64,000 nt of DNA. It comes from Desulfobacteraceae bacterium Eth-SRB1 (GTDB lineage: Bacteria; Desulfobacterota; Desulfobacteria; Desulfobacterales; ETH-SRB1). Location: assembly GCA_004193555.1 (NCBI GenBank), contig RPGP01000040.1, positions 1-64,000 on the forward strand, read 5' to 3'. The notes beneath the pieces are model-generated. The model had not been told where the DNA came from. It worked only from the letters and a program-made list of their open reading frames with translations, and made no database searches. The position numbers and the translations under genes were made by a program. Below, piece by piece: positions 53,121 through 63,230 of this stretch (positions within the stretch are counted from its first letter, which is position 1; each line of letters begins with the position of its first letter).

Positions 53121-54251
53121 ATGGCGGATAAATACCTGGTTGAGCCTGATGTTGAGTTTATTAAAGAAGTGGTCGGGCTTGGGGGAGATACACTGAAGAA
53201 ATGTTTTCAATGCGCAACCTGTTCGGTGGTCTGCCCGATTGCTCCGGATAATAAGCCTTTTCCAAGAAAAGAGATGATTGCCGCATCATGGGGTCTGAAG
53301 GATAGACTGGTCGGCAGCATGGATATATGGCTGTGCCATAATTGCGGAGATTGTACGACCATGTGCCCGCGCGGCGCTGCGCCAGGTGATGTGCTTGGAG
53401 CCATACGCTCGTATGCAATTTCGGAATATGCGGTCCCGAAATTCATAGGAAAGGCTGTGAATGATCCCAAAAAACTGCCTGTGCTCCTGGGACTTCCGGT
53501 GGTTGTATTTCTGGTGCTTGGTTTTATTACAGGCCTGCTCGATTTTACTCCGGGCGGAGATGAAATCGTTCATTCACATTTCTTTTCCTCATGGCTTGTT
53601 GATATGATTTTTGTTCCGCTTTCAATATGGGTTGTCGTTATTTTTGGGATAGGACTTAACAGATTTGTAAATGACATGCATGAAAATGCTGTTCTTGAAG
53701 GTAAAACCGACAAGAAAAAACTTGAAATAGGCGGTCTTGTGCGAGCCCTTTTCACTGTTTTGCCGACAATATTAAAACACAGCAAGTTTTCAGAATGCAG
53801 TGAAAATAAAGAGCGTGCCACAGCGCATCTTATGGTATTTTATTCATTTATCGGGCTGTTTATTGTTACTTCCATATTTTTTGTTGTGCTCTATGGTTTC
53901 CAGATTCATGGTCCTTATTCCCAGCTTAACCCTGTTAAATGGCTTGCAAATGTCAGCGGCATAGCCCTTGTTATAGGGAGCGCCCTGATGATAAAAAATC
54001 GTATGGCTAAAACAGATCAGGTGAGCAACTACAAAGACTGGTATCTATTATGGCTTGTTTTTGGGCTTGGGGCCAGCGGCATGCTGACAGAGATGACAAG
54101 GCTGGCAAATATAGCGGTTCTTTCTTATCCTTTATATTTCATTCATCTTATTTTTGTATTTAATCTGTTTATATTTTTGCCGTTTTCAAAACTGGCTCAT
54201 CTTGTTTACAGGACAGTTGCAATGGCATACGGTGAATACGGGAATAGATAA
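53121..54251 (+). CDS. qmoC: Quinone-interacting membrane-bound oxidoreductase subunit QmoC
   Basis: A 376-residue protein combining HdrC and HdrE traits. Two Fe-S motifs lie in the first 100 residues (KCFQCATCSVVCP and LCHNCGDCTTMCPRG). About six membrane helices follow, carrying the haem b ligands and the quinone site. It takes electrons from menaquinol. AGAGGAGGTATC precedes the ATG. Confidence 0.95.
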   Translation: MADKYLVEPDVEFIKEVVGLGGDTLKKCFQCATCSVVCPIAPDNKPFPRKEMIAASWGLKDRLVGSMDIWLCHNCGDCTTMCPRGAAPGDVLGAIRSYAISEYAVPKFIGKAVNDPKKLPVLLGLPVVVFLVLGFITGLLDFTPGGDEIVHSHFFSSWLVDMIFVPLSIWVVVIFGIGLNRFVNDMHENAVLEGKTDKKKLEIGGLVRALFTVLPTILKHSKFSECSENKERATAHLMVFYSFIGLFIVTSIFFVVLYGFQIHGPYSQLNPVKWLANVSGIALVIGSALMIKNRMAKTDQVSNYKDWYLLWLVFGLGASGMLTEMTRLANIAVLSYPLYFIHLIFVFNLFIFLPFSKLAHLVYRTVAMAYGEYGNR

Positions 54252-54267
54252 ATATTATTATTTTTGA

Positions 54268-54420
54268 AGTTAATGCCGTTAACTTAAGAAAATTTGCTCA
54301 AGTTTGGTTCTTGATCGTCATTCCCGCGAAGGCGGGAATCCAGTAATACTGACAACTTTGATATTTCTGGATTCCCGTTTTCACGGGAATGACATAAAAA
54401 ACTCTTAAGTTAATGACATT
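54268..54420. repeat. Hairpin element with CGTCATTCC core between qmoC and sat
   Basis: Outer arms TTAATGCCGTTAACTTAAGA and TCTTAAGTTAATGACATTA are inverted copies; the inner arms CGTCATTCCCGCGAAGGCGGG and CCCGTTTTCACGGGAATGAC pair again. The inner CGTCATTCCCGC form is widespread in bacteria. A single related outer arm lies at 15812. Confidence 0.85.
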
Positions 54421-54499
54421 ATATTTGAAAAGTGATAAAAAGGTTGGAAGAATTTTGATTTTAATCGTGGTTTAACAATAAAAAAAGGAGAATAGATCA

Positions 54500-55783
54500 A
54501 TGTCAAAATTAGTAGCACCACATGGAGGAAAAGGCTTAGTTTGTTGCTTACTTGAAGGAAGTGAGCTCGAGGCAGAAAAGGAAAAGGCAAAAACTTTGAA
54601 AACCATCCCCATTACGGGTCGTGCAAACGGCGATCTTATCATGATGGGTATCGGTGGATTCAGCCCGTTAACCGGTTTTATGAGCAAGGCTGACTGGAAA
54701 GGTGTTTGCGAGAATTTTCTGCTTTCCGACGGCACATTTTGGCCGGTGCCGGTAACTTTATCCGCTTCTAAAGAGGATGCCGACAGCATCAATGAAGGTG
54801 ATGAAATTACTCTTCAGAATAAAGCTGGAGAGCTCATGGCTACCATGAAAATCACTGAAAAATATGAGATGACCGAGGCTGATAAAAAATGGGAATGCGA
54901 AAAGGTTTACAAGGGTAAGGGCGAAGATTCCGCAGACGATAAATTCTGGAAAGTTGCTTTGGAAGATCATCCAGGTGTTAAAATGGTTATGGCTCAGAAA
55001 GATTACTGCCTTGCCGGTCCCGTCAAGGTGCTTAGTGAAGGTGATTTTCCCGAAAAATTTGCAGGCACCTATATGACCCCGAAGCAATCGCGCGCCATTT
55101 TTGAGGAAAAGGGATGGAGCACGGTCGCAGCGCTTCAGCTCAGGAACCCGATGCACCGGTCCCATGAGTATCTTGCCAAAATTGCTGTTGAGGTATGTGA
55201 TGGTGTTTTTATTCACTCTCTCGTTGGTTCCCTGAAGCCTGGCGATATTCCGGCTGAGGTGCGTATCAAATGCATCAACGCTCTTATCGACGGTTACTTC
55301 TGCAAGGATAATATCGTCCAGGGTGGATATCCGCTTGACATGCGTTATGCCGGTCCGAGAGAAGGTCTGCTTCATGCCACCTTCCGCCAGAACTATGGTG
55401 TTAACCGGATGATTATCGGCCGCGATCATGCCGGCGTTGGTGATTTCTACGGTCTGTTTGACGCACAGGATATCTTTGATGAGATTCCCAAGCCGGATGA
55501 TCCTGGGAAAAGACTTCTAACCGAACCGTTAAAGATCGACTGGACATTCTATTGCTTCAAGTGCGACGGCATGGCATCACTGAGAACCTGCCCGCATCAA
55601 AAAGAAGATCGTGTGATCCTTTCCGGAACAATGCTGCGCAAGATGCTTTCCGACGGCGGTGATATTCCTGATCATTTTGGTCGAGATGAGGTGTTGACAA
55701 TCCTTCGCGAGTATTATGAAGGCCTGACCGAAAAAGTTGAAATCAAAATGCAGAGTCATGCAGCGGGCGCAAAAATGAAATAA
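54500..55783 (+). CDS. sat: Sulfate adenylyltransferase (ATP sulfurylase)
   Basis: Sat activates sulfate to APS with ATP, the first step of dissimilatory sulfate reduction. It has 427 residues. ATP and sulfate sites are visible as [16 protein letters not shown] and [14 protein letters not shown], and [17 protein letters not shown] carries the zinc-binding cysteines typical of prokaryotic Sat. AAAAAGGAGAATAG precedes the ATG. A strong terminator follows. Confidence 0.98.
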   Translation: MSKLVAPHGGKGLVCCLLEGSELEAEKEKAKTLKTIPITGRANGDLIMMGIGGFSPLTGFMSKADWKGVCENFLLSDGTFWPVPVTLSASKEDADSINEGDEITLQNKAGELMATMKITEKYEMTEADKKWECEKVYKGKGEDSADDKFWKVALEDHPGVKMVMAQKDYCLAGPVKVLSEGDFPEKFAGTYMTPKQSRAIFEEKGWSTVAALQLRNPMHRSHEYLAKIAVEVCDGVFIHSLVGSLKPGDIPAEVRIKCINALIDGYFCKDNIVQGGYPLDMRYAGPREGLLHATFRQNYGVNRMIIGRDHAGVGDFYGLFDAQDIFDEIPKPDDPGKRLLTEPLKIDWTFYCFKCDGMASLRTCPHQKEDRVILSGTMLRKMLSDGGDIPDHFGRDEVLTILREYYEGLTEKVEIKMQSHAAGAKMK

Positions 55784-55817
55784 AAGATAGATTATAGAAA
55801 AGTTTTCTTAACATAAA

Positions 55818-55853
55818 AAGTAAGGAGACAGCATTTGCTGTCTCCTTTTTTTA
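55818..55853 (+). terminator. Intrinsic terminator after sat
   Basis: AAGGAGACAGCA and TGCTGTCTCCTT form a perfect 12-pair stem with a tiny loop, followed by a T run. Confidence 0.93.
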
Positions 55854-55898
55854 TGTTTTCAATGCCATAAATGGCCGGGCTTTTTAACGGGGTAAAAC

Positions 55899-55991
55899 TG
55901 GCGGAGAGAGAGGGATTCGAACCCTCGGTGGAGCTTTCGCCCCACACTCGCTTAGCAGGCGAGCGCCTTCAGCCAGCTCGGCCATCTCTCC
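55899..55991 (-). tRNA. tRNA-Ser(GCT)
   Basis: On the minus strand the acceptor GGAGAGA (5' end at 55991) pairs with TCTCTCC. The D-arm GGCCGAGCTGGCTGAAGGC is the class II type, the anticodon loop CTGCTAA gives GCT, a long variable arm follows and the T-arm reads GGGTTCGAATCCC. CCA is encoded (complement of 55899-55901). It reads AGC and AGT codons. Confidence 0.96.
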
Positions 55992-55999
55992 ATGAGTTT

Positions 56000-56187
56000 A
56001 AGTGCCTAAAGTATATTAAAGTGAGCTAAAGTGCCTAAAGTTATTGTACGCCTTCGGCGTGCTGATTGATAATCCAAAGCTACAGAAGTTTGCCCCTCGT
56101 GCATTGATGGCTTAAGGAACATATAACATGGCAGAATTCCTTAACTTTAGGCACTTTAATATACTTTAGCTCACTTTAGGCACTTTT
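56000..56187. repeat. Hairpin element, TGCCTAAAGT family, copy 2
   Basis: AAGTGCCTAAAGTATATTAAAG with GAGCTAAAGTGCCTAAAG on the left is mirrored by CCTTAACTTTAGGCACTTTA and ATACTTTAGCTCACTTTAGG on the right. It fills the whole space between the two tRNA genes. Same family as 40787-40966. Confidence 0.9.
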
Positions 56188-56202
56188 TGCCTATCTATTC
56201 TA

Positions 56203-56290
56203 TGGCGGAGGGAGTAGGATTTGAACCCACGGAGCTTTGACACTCAACGGTTTTCAAGACCGCCGCCTTAAGCCACTCGGCCATCCCTCC
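56203..56290 (-). tRNA. tRNA-Ser(TGA)
   Basis: On the minus strand GGAGGGA (5' end 56290) pairs with TCCCTCC. The D-arm GGCCGAGTGGCTTAAGGC, anticodon loop CTTGAAA with anticodon TGA, a long variable arm (class II) and the T-arm GGGTTCAAATCC are clear. CCA is encoded. It reads TCA and other TCN codons. Confidence 0.96.
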
Positions 56291-56356
56291 CTGAAAAAAA
56301 TAATTTCTATCATTTTTATATAATACAGGTCAATATTTTTCTTGAATTTTAGTAAT

Positions 56357-56514
56357 AGTTCAGCCACAAAGGCACTAAGGGCACCAAGATTATAATATAA
56401 CTCTTAATGTACAGTATATGCCGTATTTGCAACTTTTTTCTTCTCTTTTTGATAAGGCTTGAAAATTAAAGTCCTTTTGTGCCTTTGTGACTTAGTGGCT
56501 TAACTTTTACGGAT
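56357..56514. repeat. Dispersed repeat, GCCTTTGTGACTTAGTGG family, copy 1
   Basis: GTTCAGCCACAAAGGCACTAAG on the left and CCTTTGTGACTTAGTGGCTTAAC on the right are imperfect inverted copies. The right arm is repeated nearly word for word at 63475-63533, and the left arm at 46019. It fills most of the gap between the tRNA genes and the next gene. Confidence 0.8.
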
Positions 56515-56614
56515 TTTGAAAATAAAGCTGTCATTGTATGTTGACATGATTATTATTTTGTGATTTTCAAAAAAGATAAATATTCATTTTAATAAAAATA
56601 TAAAAGGATGAACC

Positions 56615-57109
56615 ATGAGACAAAAATATTTAATCTTGAAAAACGATGAAAACAACGATCTTATAATCAGAGAGTTTACCGAGCAAGGCAAAGAAATATT
56701 TTCACTTGTCTGTGAGGAGACATATGACAGTAAAATTGTTGAATCATCAATGGCAATAGACAGGAAGCATTTTATTTCCACACTAAGGACTCGAAATTTA
56801 TTTCCGCCGGAGATATATGCGGATAAAATAGCAGAATCTGTTATGGCTGTGTATGGCGCTGAAAACAATCAGCCTGTTGAAGTTTTTATTGATGATGCTG
56901 ATTTGTTAGCTACAACCCGGAAAGAATTAAAGGCTGCTGATGATATAAAAAACGAACTGGCCGTACCCGCTATCGACGAATTGCTTGAAGATGATCTTGA
57001 AGATGATTTTGACGATAGTAATGTAATAATAAAAAAGAATTATTCAATTAAAGTAGCAGATGACGAACCAGATGATGATGAGTTGAGTGACGTCAATAAC
57101 GATAGTTAA
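56615..57109 (+). CDS. Acidic hypothetical protein
   Basis: I do not recognise this 164-residue protein. Its N-terminal two thirds are mixed and predicted to be folded (YLILKNDENNDLIIREF at the start and RNLFPPEIYADKIAESVMAVYG in the middle). The last third is very acidic (LEDDLEDDFDDSN and DEPDDDELSD). There are no Cys residues beyond one and no membrane segment. AAAAGGATGAACC precedes the ATG. Codon use is like its neighbours, so it is probably real. It stands alone 220 bases before moaA. Confidence 0.7.
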   Translation: MRQKYLILKNDENNDLIIREFTEQGKEIFSLVCEETYDSKIVESSMAIDRKHFISTLRTRNLFPPEIYADKIAESVMAVYGAENNQPVEVFIDDADLLATTRKELKAADDIKNELAVPAIDELLEDDLEDDFDDSNVIIKKNYSIKVADDEPDDDELSDVNNDS

Positions 57110-57329
57110 TGTTTGTTATTATATGCGTGCTAAACAATAATTGTATATGCCCACTCCCAAAGCATTACCGTTGATACCTGCGTACAAATTAATATTATTT
57201 TATATAGTATTTATTGTTGACAATAATTGATGATAGTATTAGATAATTTTTGATAAATTGTGTAAATGTCTTAGCCACTAAAACTCCTTAATAATATTAG
57301 CAGAGTTCATATTAGTCACATAAATATAT

Positions 57330-58352
57330 ATGTCTATTTTGGGTAGCGATATAATTAAATTACCAAATATTAAATTAATAGACGAATACGACCGGCGACT
57401 TAATTATCTGCGTATATCTATTACCGACCGTTGTAATCTGCGGTGTTTATACTGTGTGTCCAATGATAAGAAGCCAAATCTTCCCCATAAGGAAATATTG
57501 AGATATGAAGAAATCCTGCGTCTCGTAAGGATTGGTGTTCGCCTTGGCATATCCAAGGTCAGGGTAACCGGCGGCGAGCCGCTTATCCGAAAGGGTGTTT
57601 ATGATTTTCTTGGCCAGTTGACACAAATTGACGGGCTTTCAGATGTATCCCTTACAACCAACGGCGTATTGCTGAAAAATAATATTAAAAAAATACGATC
57701 TGCCGGGATAAAAAGAATAAATGTAAGTATGGATACATTAAGCAGGAAGAAATATCATGAGATTACCGGTCATGATATGTTTCATCAGGTCTGGGAAGGA
57801 ATTAAATCAGCGCAAAGCCAAGGTTTTAATCCGATCAAGATAAATGTTGTAGCCCTTGAAGGGATCAACGATGATGAATTAATTGAGATTGCAAAGCTGT
57901 CTTTTTCATCTCCGCTGCATATACGATTTATCGAATATATGCCTATCGGAACCTCTCATCTTAATATAAGTAAACATCTGCTGGCGCCTGAAATACAGGA
58001 ACGGATAAAAGTTCTGGGTGAATTGGTTCCTGTTGAAAAAGGAGTTAATGACGGCCCTGCAGAACGTTATAAGTTTAAAGGCGCTCAAGGAGAAATAGGT
58101 TTCATTCATGCTATAAGCAAGCATTTTTGCAATGAATGTAATCGGTTGAGATTAACGGCAAGCGGGAAGCTGAGAGCATGTCTTCTGTCAGACAGCGAAG
58201 AGGATCTTAAAGGCCCTCTTAGAAGAGGATGTTTAGACAGCGAGCTGGCCGATGTTTTTCTGAGAGCTGTGAGTCACAAACCACGTAATCATCATCTTGC
58301 CTGCGATCAGCCTGTCATGGTTGCGGGCCGGATGTCGGCTATTGGTGGGTGA
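57330..58352 (+). CDS. moaA: GTP 3',8-cyclase
   Basis: MoaA is the radical-SAM enzyme that begins molybdopterin synthesis. It has 340 residues: the radical-SAM cluster in TDRCNLRCLYC, the SAM loop VRVTGGEPLIRKG, and the second cluster in HFCNECNRLRLTASGKLRACLL. The C-terminal GG needed for activity is present at the very end (MSAIGG). It lies 45 bases before fdhA, whose product needs the cofactor, so the two may be cotranscribed. Confidence 0.95.
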   Translation: MSILGSDIIKLPNIKLIDEYDRRLNYLRISITDRCNLRCLYCVSNDKKPNLPHKEILRYEEILRLVRIGVRLGISKVRVTGGEPLIRKGVYDFLGQLTQIDGLSDVSLTTNGVLLKNNIKKIRSAGIKRINVSMDTLSRKKYHEITGHDMFHQVWEGIKSAQSQGFNPIKINVVALEGINDDELIEIAKLSFSSPLHIRFIEYMPIGTSHLNISKHLLAPEIQERIKVLGELVPVEKGVNDGPAERYKFKGAQGEIGFIHAISKHFCNECNRLRLTASGKLRACLLSDSEEDLKGPLRRGCLDSELADVFLRAVSHKPRNHHLACDQPVMVAGRMSAIGG

Positions 58353-58396
58353 TATTTGTTAATATTAACCAGGACTAAATTAAGGAGGTAGAGTTT

Positions 58397-61300
58397 ATGA
58401 ATGTTACTCGAAGGAAGTTTATCCAGATTACTGGTGCCTCTGCTGCCGGTCTTGCTGTAAGCGGTTTGGGATTCGATCTTACGCCGATCAAATCCCATGC
58501 GCAGATGCTCAAGACCAAGTATGCCAAGGAGACCACCACAATCTGCTGTTATTGTGCGGTAGGTTGCGGGGCTATTGTGCATACCAGCAAGAAAGGTGAC
58601 GGTCGTGTCATCAACATCGAAGGTGATCCGGATCATGTAATCAACAGAGGCTCTCTTTGTTCAAAAGGCGCTGCCCTGTCACAGTTGACAGAGAATGAGA
58701 ACCGTCTTCTTGAACCGATGTACAGAGCCCCCTATTCCAAAAAATGGGAAAAGGTTTCATGGGACTGGGCGCTGACGGAAATCGCCAAAAGAGTTAAAAA
58801 AACAAGGGATGCATCATTTGAGCACAAAAATGCCAAAAGACAGGTGGTAAATCGAACGACAGATATTGTTTCGATCGGAAGCTCAGCCCTGGATAATGAA
58901 GAGTGCTGGATTTATCAGGCAATGGTGCGCGCTTTAGGGCTTGTTTATGTTGAACATCAGGCCCGTATCTGACATAGCGCAACTGTTGCGGCTCTGGCAG
59001 AGTCGTTCGGACGTGGCGCAATGACCAATCACTGGATCGACATCGGAAACAGTGACTGCATACTGATTATGGGAAGCAACGCAGCTTCAAATCATCCCAT
59101 TTCATTCAAGTATGTACAGATAGCACAGGCAAAGGGAGCCAAGCTGATTAATGTTGACCCCCGGTTTACAAGAACATCTTCAAAGGCGGATATTTATACA
59201 TCTCTTCGTTCAGGTACGGATATTGCCTTTCTTGGTGGTATGATCAAGTATATAATGGACAACAAACTCTATAATAAAGAGTATGTCTCCAGTTATACTA
59301 ATGGTGGGTTTATAGTCGGAAAGGCTTTTAGTTTCAAAAACGGTCTTTTTTCCGGTTATAAGACCAATGACATAGGGCCGTTACGTGGAAAATATGACAA
59401 AAAGAAATGGGCTTTTGAAATGGATACAAACGGTGTTCCCAAGATAGACCGTTCTTTAAAGAACAGCCGTTGCGTAGTGAATCTTTTAAAGAAACATTTC
59501 AGCAGGTATAATACCAAGCTGGTTTCCAAGATTACCGGTACACCGGAAGCAGATCTTTTAAAAGTTTACAAAACTTATGCCGCTACCGGCGCCAGGGGAA
59601 AATCCGGCACATCCATGTACGCCATGGGATGGACGCAGCATACTGTTGGAGTCCAGAATATCCGGTCAATGGCGATAATACAGCTCCTTTTGGGTAATAT
59701 GGGTGTTGCAGGCGGTGGTATTAATGCTCTGCGAGGTGAATCAAATGTTCAGGGCTCCACAGATCAATGTCTGCTATGGCACATCTGGCCCGGATATCTC
59801 AAGACTCCAAGGGCATCGAATGTGTCTCTTGCCGCCTATAACAAAAAGTGGACTCCAAAAAGCAATGATCCGCTTTCCGCAAACTGGTGGCAGAATTATC
59901 CCAAGTATTCAGTCAGTCTCTTAAAATCGTACTTTGGCGAAAATGCCACTAAAGCGAACGATTTCGGGTATGACTGGATGCCGAAGGTGGATGATGGGGT
60001 CGATTATTCCTGGTTGACCCTCTTTGATAACATGTACAAGGGTACTGTCAAGGGTTTGTTTGCCTGGGGTATGAATCCGGCCTGTAGTGGCGCAAATTCA
60101 AACAAGACACGCAAGGCCATGGGAAATCTTGACTGGATGGTCAGTGCCAACATTTTTGACAGTGAAACAAGCTCATTCTGGAAGGGTCCGGGTATGAATC
60201 CCTCCACAATAAAGACAGAGGTTTTTTCACTGCCGGCATGTGTGTCGGTTGAAAAGGAAGGCAGCATTACCAACAGCGGCAGATGGATGCAGTGGCGTTA
60301 TCAGGGGCCAAAACCGCTTGGAAACAGCCTTTCTGACGGCGACATCATAATGGAATTAGGTCTTAAACTCAAAGAGGTTTACAAGGAAGGCGGCGCTTTT
60401 CCTGAGCCTATACTCAACCTGAAATGGGATTATATGACAGACGGCCTGTATGACCCGCACAAGGTAGCCAAAGAGATAAACGGCTACTTTACACGGGACG
60501 TCAAGGTTAAAGGCAAGCTCTGCAAGAAAGGCACGCTTGTTCCGAGCTTTAGCTGGCTGCAGGCTGATGGTTCAACATCATCGGCAAACTGGCTCTACTG
60601 CCAGAGTTATACTGAGAAAGGCAACATGTCAGCGAGGCGCAGCAAAGTAGATGCTCCGAACAACATCGGTCTGTATCCGGAGTTTGCATGGTGCTGGCCC
60701 GTAAACAGAAGGATCATTTATAATCGTGCTTCTGTTGATCTCAAAGGACAGCCGTGGGACAAGAAAGACTGGGTTGTCAGGTTCGCAGGAAATGTCAAAA
60801 ACGGCAAGTATGTATCAAAGAAATGGATCGGTGACGTGCCGGACGGAGGCTGGTATCCCCTTGAAAATCCTGATGGAACAAAAAGAAAGGATGCAAAACA
60901 TCCTTTTATTATGAGGAAACATGGGCATGCGCAGATTTTCGGTCCTGGCCGCGCTGATGGTCCGTTCCCGGAACATTACGAGCCGCTGGAATGTCCTGTT
61001 GAAAAGAACTACATGAACAAACAGCGCATGAGTCCTGTAGCGCCTGTATATGGAACAGATGCTGATGCACACGCTACATGCGATCCCAGGTTCCCGATCG
61101 TCGGCACAACATACCGTGTGTCAGAGCACTGGCAGACAGGTCTTATGACGCGTCCTCAGCCATGGCTGCTTGAGCTTCAGCCACAGGTTTTTGTGGAAAT
61201 GAGCGAAGAGCTTGGAAAACTGAAGGGCATCAAGAACGGCGAGCGGGTAAAGGTAGCATCTGCACGTGGATCTCTGGAATGCACGGCTATTGTAACTAAG

Positions 61301-61486
61301 CGTTTTAAACCGTTCAAGATAGCCGGGAAAACCGTTCATGAGGTTGGTGTTCCCTGGCATTTTGGATGGCGCTGGCCTGTAAGCGGCACAGAGGAGAGCG
61401 CAAACCTGCTTACTCCTCCGACCGGTGATCCAAACACCAGGATACCTGAATCCAAGGCCTTTATGGTCAACGTAACCAAAAAATAA
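58397..61486 (+). CDS. fdhA: Formate dehydrogenase catalytic subunit with selenocysteine
   Basis: This periplasmic formate dehydrogenase of 1029 residues has an in-frame TGA at 58970-58972 that must be read as selenocysteine (residue 192). The context ARI-Sec-HSATVAALAESFGRGA is the conserved active-site loop of FdnG-type enzymes, and the frame continues without a break to 61486. A Tat signal with TRRKFIQ starts the protein. The 4Fe-4S site is Cys50, Cys53, Cys57 and Cys88. The stretch just after the TGA (58973-59010) can form the SECIS hairpin. AGGAGGTAG precedes the ATG. Confidence 0.95.
58970..59012 (+). promoter_or_regulatory. Selenocysteine codon and candidate SECIS element
   Basis: The TGA codon is followed by sequence like the E. 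coli fdhF element, with a small apical hairpin TTGC-GGCTCTG-GCAG at about 58986-59000. In bacteria SelB binds such a hairpin directly after the codon. I inspected pairing by eye only. Confidence 0.65.
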
Positions 61487-61502
61487 AAGGAGGTGATCAT
61501 AG

Positions 61503-62222
61503 ATGAGTAAATCTTTTTTAATAGATACAACTCTTTGCACGGCCTGTAGAGGATGTCAGGTAGCCTGTAAGCAATGGCATGATCTCCCCGCAGAAAAGAC
61601 CATAAACCGGGGAACTTTTGAGAATCCGGCTGATCTTTCATTTGACACGTATAAACTTGTCAGAATGCGTGAAGAGGTTATTAATGGAAAGTTAAACTGG
61701 CTTTTCTTCCCGGAACAGTGCCGGCACTGTATCGAGGCTCCGTGTCTTGAGACGGCAGGCGATCCGGGAGCCATTTATAGAGATGATAAAACCGGAGCGA
61801 TCATCTTCACTGCAAACACAAAGCGTCTGAATGCAGCAGAGATTATCGAGTCATGCCCGTATAATATACCCCGCAAGGGCCCTGATGGCACACTTGCCAA
61901 GTGTGACATGTGTATAGACCGGGTTGAAAACGGACTGCTTCCGGCATGTGTTCAGACATGCCCGACAGGAGCAATGAATTTCGGAGATCGTGATGAAATG
62001 CTTGCACTTGCCAAAAAACGGCTTGCAGTCGCTAAAAAGAAATTTCCAAAGGCCATGCTTATAGATCCCGACGATGTAAATGTTATTTATCTCGTGGCTT
62101 ATGAGCCGGAGCTGTACTGTGCTAATGCTATGGCTTCAAATGCTGTTTTTGACATTACAAGGCAGGTTGCATTAGGAAGAATGATTCGTCCGTTAACGAA
62201 TATTGCTTCACGTCTGCTTTAA
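61503..62222 (+). CDS. fdhB: Formate dehydrogenase iron-sulfur subunit
   Basis: A 239-residue ferredoxin-type subunit with four cluster motifs: CTACRGCQVACKQW, CRHCIEAPCLE, ESCPYNIP with CDMCIDRVE, and PACVQTCPTGAM. It takes electrons from FdhA. There is no membrane helix and no own Tat signal, so it would travel with FdhA to the periplasm, as in the soluble FdhAB of Desulfovibrio, and give electrons to a cytochrome c. GGAGGTGATC precedes the ATG. Confidence 0.95.
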   Translation: MSKSFLIDTTLCTACRGCQVACKQWHDLPAEKTINRGTFENPADLSFDTYKLVRMREEVINGKLNWLFFPEQCRHCIEAPCLETAGDPGAIYRDDKTGAIIFTANTKRLNAAEIIESCPYNIPRKGPDGTLAKCDMCIDRVENGLLPACVQTCPTGAMNFGDRDEMLALAKKRLAVAKKKFPKAMLIDPDDVNVIYLVAYEPELYCANAMASNAVFDITRQVALGRMIRPLTNIASRLL

Positions 62223-62249
62223 TGACAGCTAAGTGAACAATTAAAATAA

Positions 62250-62288
62250 AAGGGGAAGGGGATTTTTTATCTTCTTCCCCTTTTCTCT
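62250..62288 (+). terminator. Hairpin terminator after fdhB
   Basis: AAAAGGGGAAG and CTTCCCCTTTT form a stem around a T-rich loop and are followed by TCTCTTTT. It probably lowers fdhE expression relative to fdhAB. Confidence 0.8.
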
Positions 62289-62354
62289 TTTGATAAATTA
62301 TGATATGTTTGTTTGTATTGTGGTAACCGTGAACCCATGTCTAAAGGAGATTAT

Positions 62355-63230
62355 ATGTCAGAAAACACTACCATTACATCGAATCAGATTATAAAGGCTG
62401 TTGAATCATTAAAGGACCTGAGGCCGGTTTACGGTACTATTTTAGATTTTTACGGACAAATATTTGTTGCCCAGGAGGATTCAAAAAGCAAGTTACATAT
62501 CGATCCGATACAGATTTCTGAAGAAATGCTTTCAATAAAGGCAGAGGATAATTTTCCGCTGATAAACATTTCGGAATTCGCTATTGATGCAAAAGAAGCC
62601 GGTGATTTATTAATAACGATTTGCGATATTGTCAAAAAGGCGGGTGGAGACATGGTTTCTACAAACCAGACCGTTCTTAAAGCAATTGAAGCAGGAAAAT
62701 TAGATCAAAAAGAACTGTTTGCCAGCCTTCTTAACGAAGATGACGCCTTTTTTGAAAACACGGCAACGGAACTGAAAATCGAAAAGAAGGCCCTGGCTTT
62801 TATTGCATACAGCAGTTTAAAACCATCTTTATCCATGTGCGCTGAACAGCTTTCAGCCAATCTAAATAAGGATAAACCATGGGGAAAGGGATACTGCCCT
62901 ATATGCGGAAGTCCTCCTGGGCTTTCCATGTTTCAGGGAGAAGGGGAGCGCTTTTTATTTTGCGGTTTCTGCTGGCATAAATGGGCTTCCAGCAGAATAT
63001 TTTGTCCGTTTTGCGAAAACACGGACGCCAAGACACTCAACTATTTATACAGTGAAGATGAAAAAGAATACAGGATTGATCTTTGCGACAAGTGCAAAAA
63101 ATATATTAAAAACATAGATAAAAGAAAGACGGATCGTATTATTTATCCTCCGCTCGAACAGGTAGCTACGCTGCATCTTGACATAAAGGCTAAGGAAATA
63201 AAGTATGAAAGCGGTATAGACCTTGCTTAG
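62355..63230 (+). CDS. fdhE: Formate dehydrogenase accessory protein FdhE
   Basis: FdhE is needed for maturation of periplasmic formate dehydrogenases. It has 291 residues with four Cys pairs in its C-terminal half: YCPICGSPPG, FCGFCWHKW, FCPFCENTD and LCDKCKKY, a rubredoxin-like iron or zinc layout. I choose ATG 62355, which follows AAAGGAGATT, rather than the upstream ATG of the same frame at 62313. The stop overlaps a small downstream gene. Confidence 0.92.
   Translation: MSENTTITSNQIIKAVESLKDLRPVYGTILDFYGQIFVAQEDSKSKLHIDPIQISEEMLSIKAEDNFPLINISEFAIDAKEAGDLLITICDIVKKAGGDMVSTNQTVLKAIEAGKLDQKELFASLLNEDDAFFENTATELKIEKKALAFIAYSSLKPSLSMCAEQLSANLNKDKPWGKGYCPICGSPPGLSMFQGEGERFLFCGFCWHKWASSRIFCPFCENTDAKTLNYLYSEDEKEYRIDLCDKCKKYIKNIDKRKTDRIIYPPLEQVATLHLDIKAKEIKYESGIDLA

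Noticed and set aside
54758-55429. 223-codon minus-strand frame opposite sat
   Set aside because: Sat is certain on the plus strand; the reverse frame has no start signals or family likeness.
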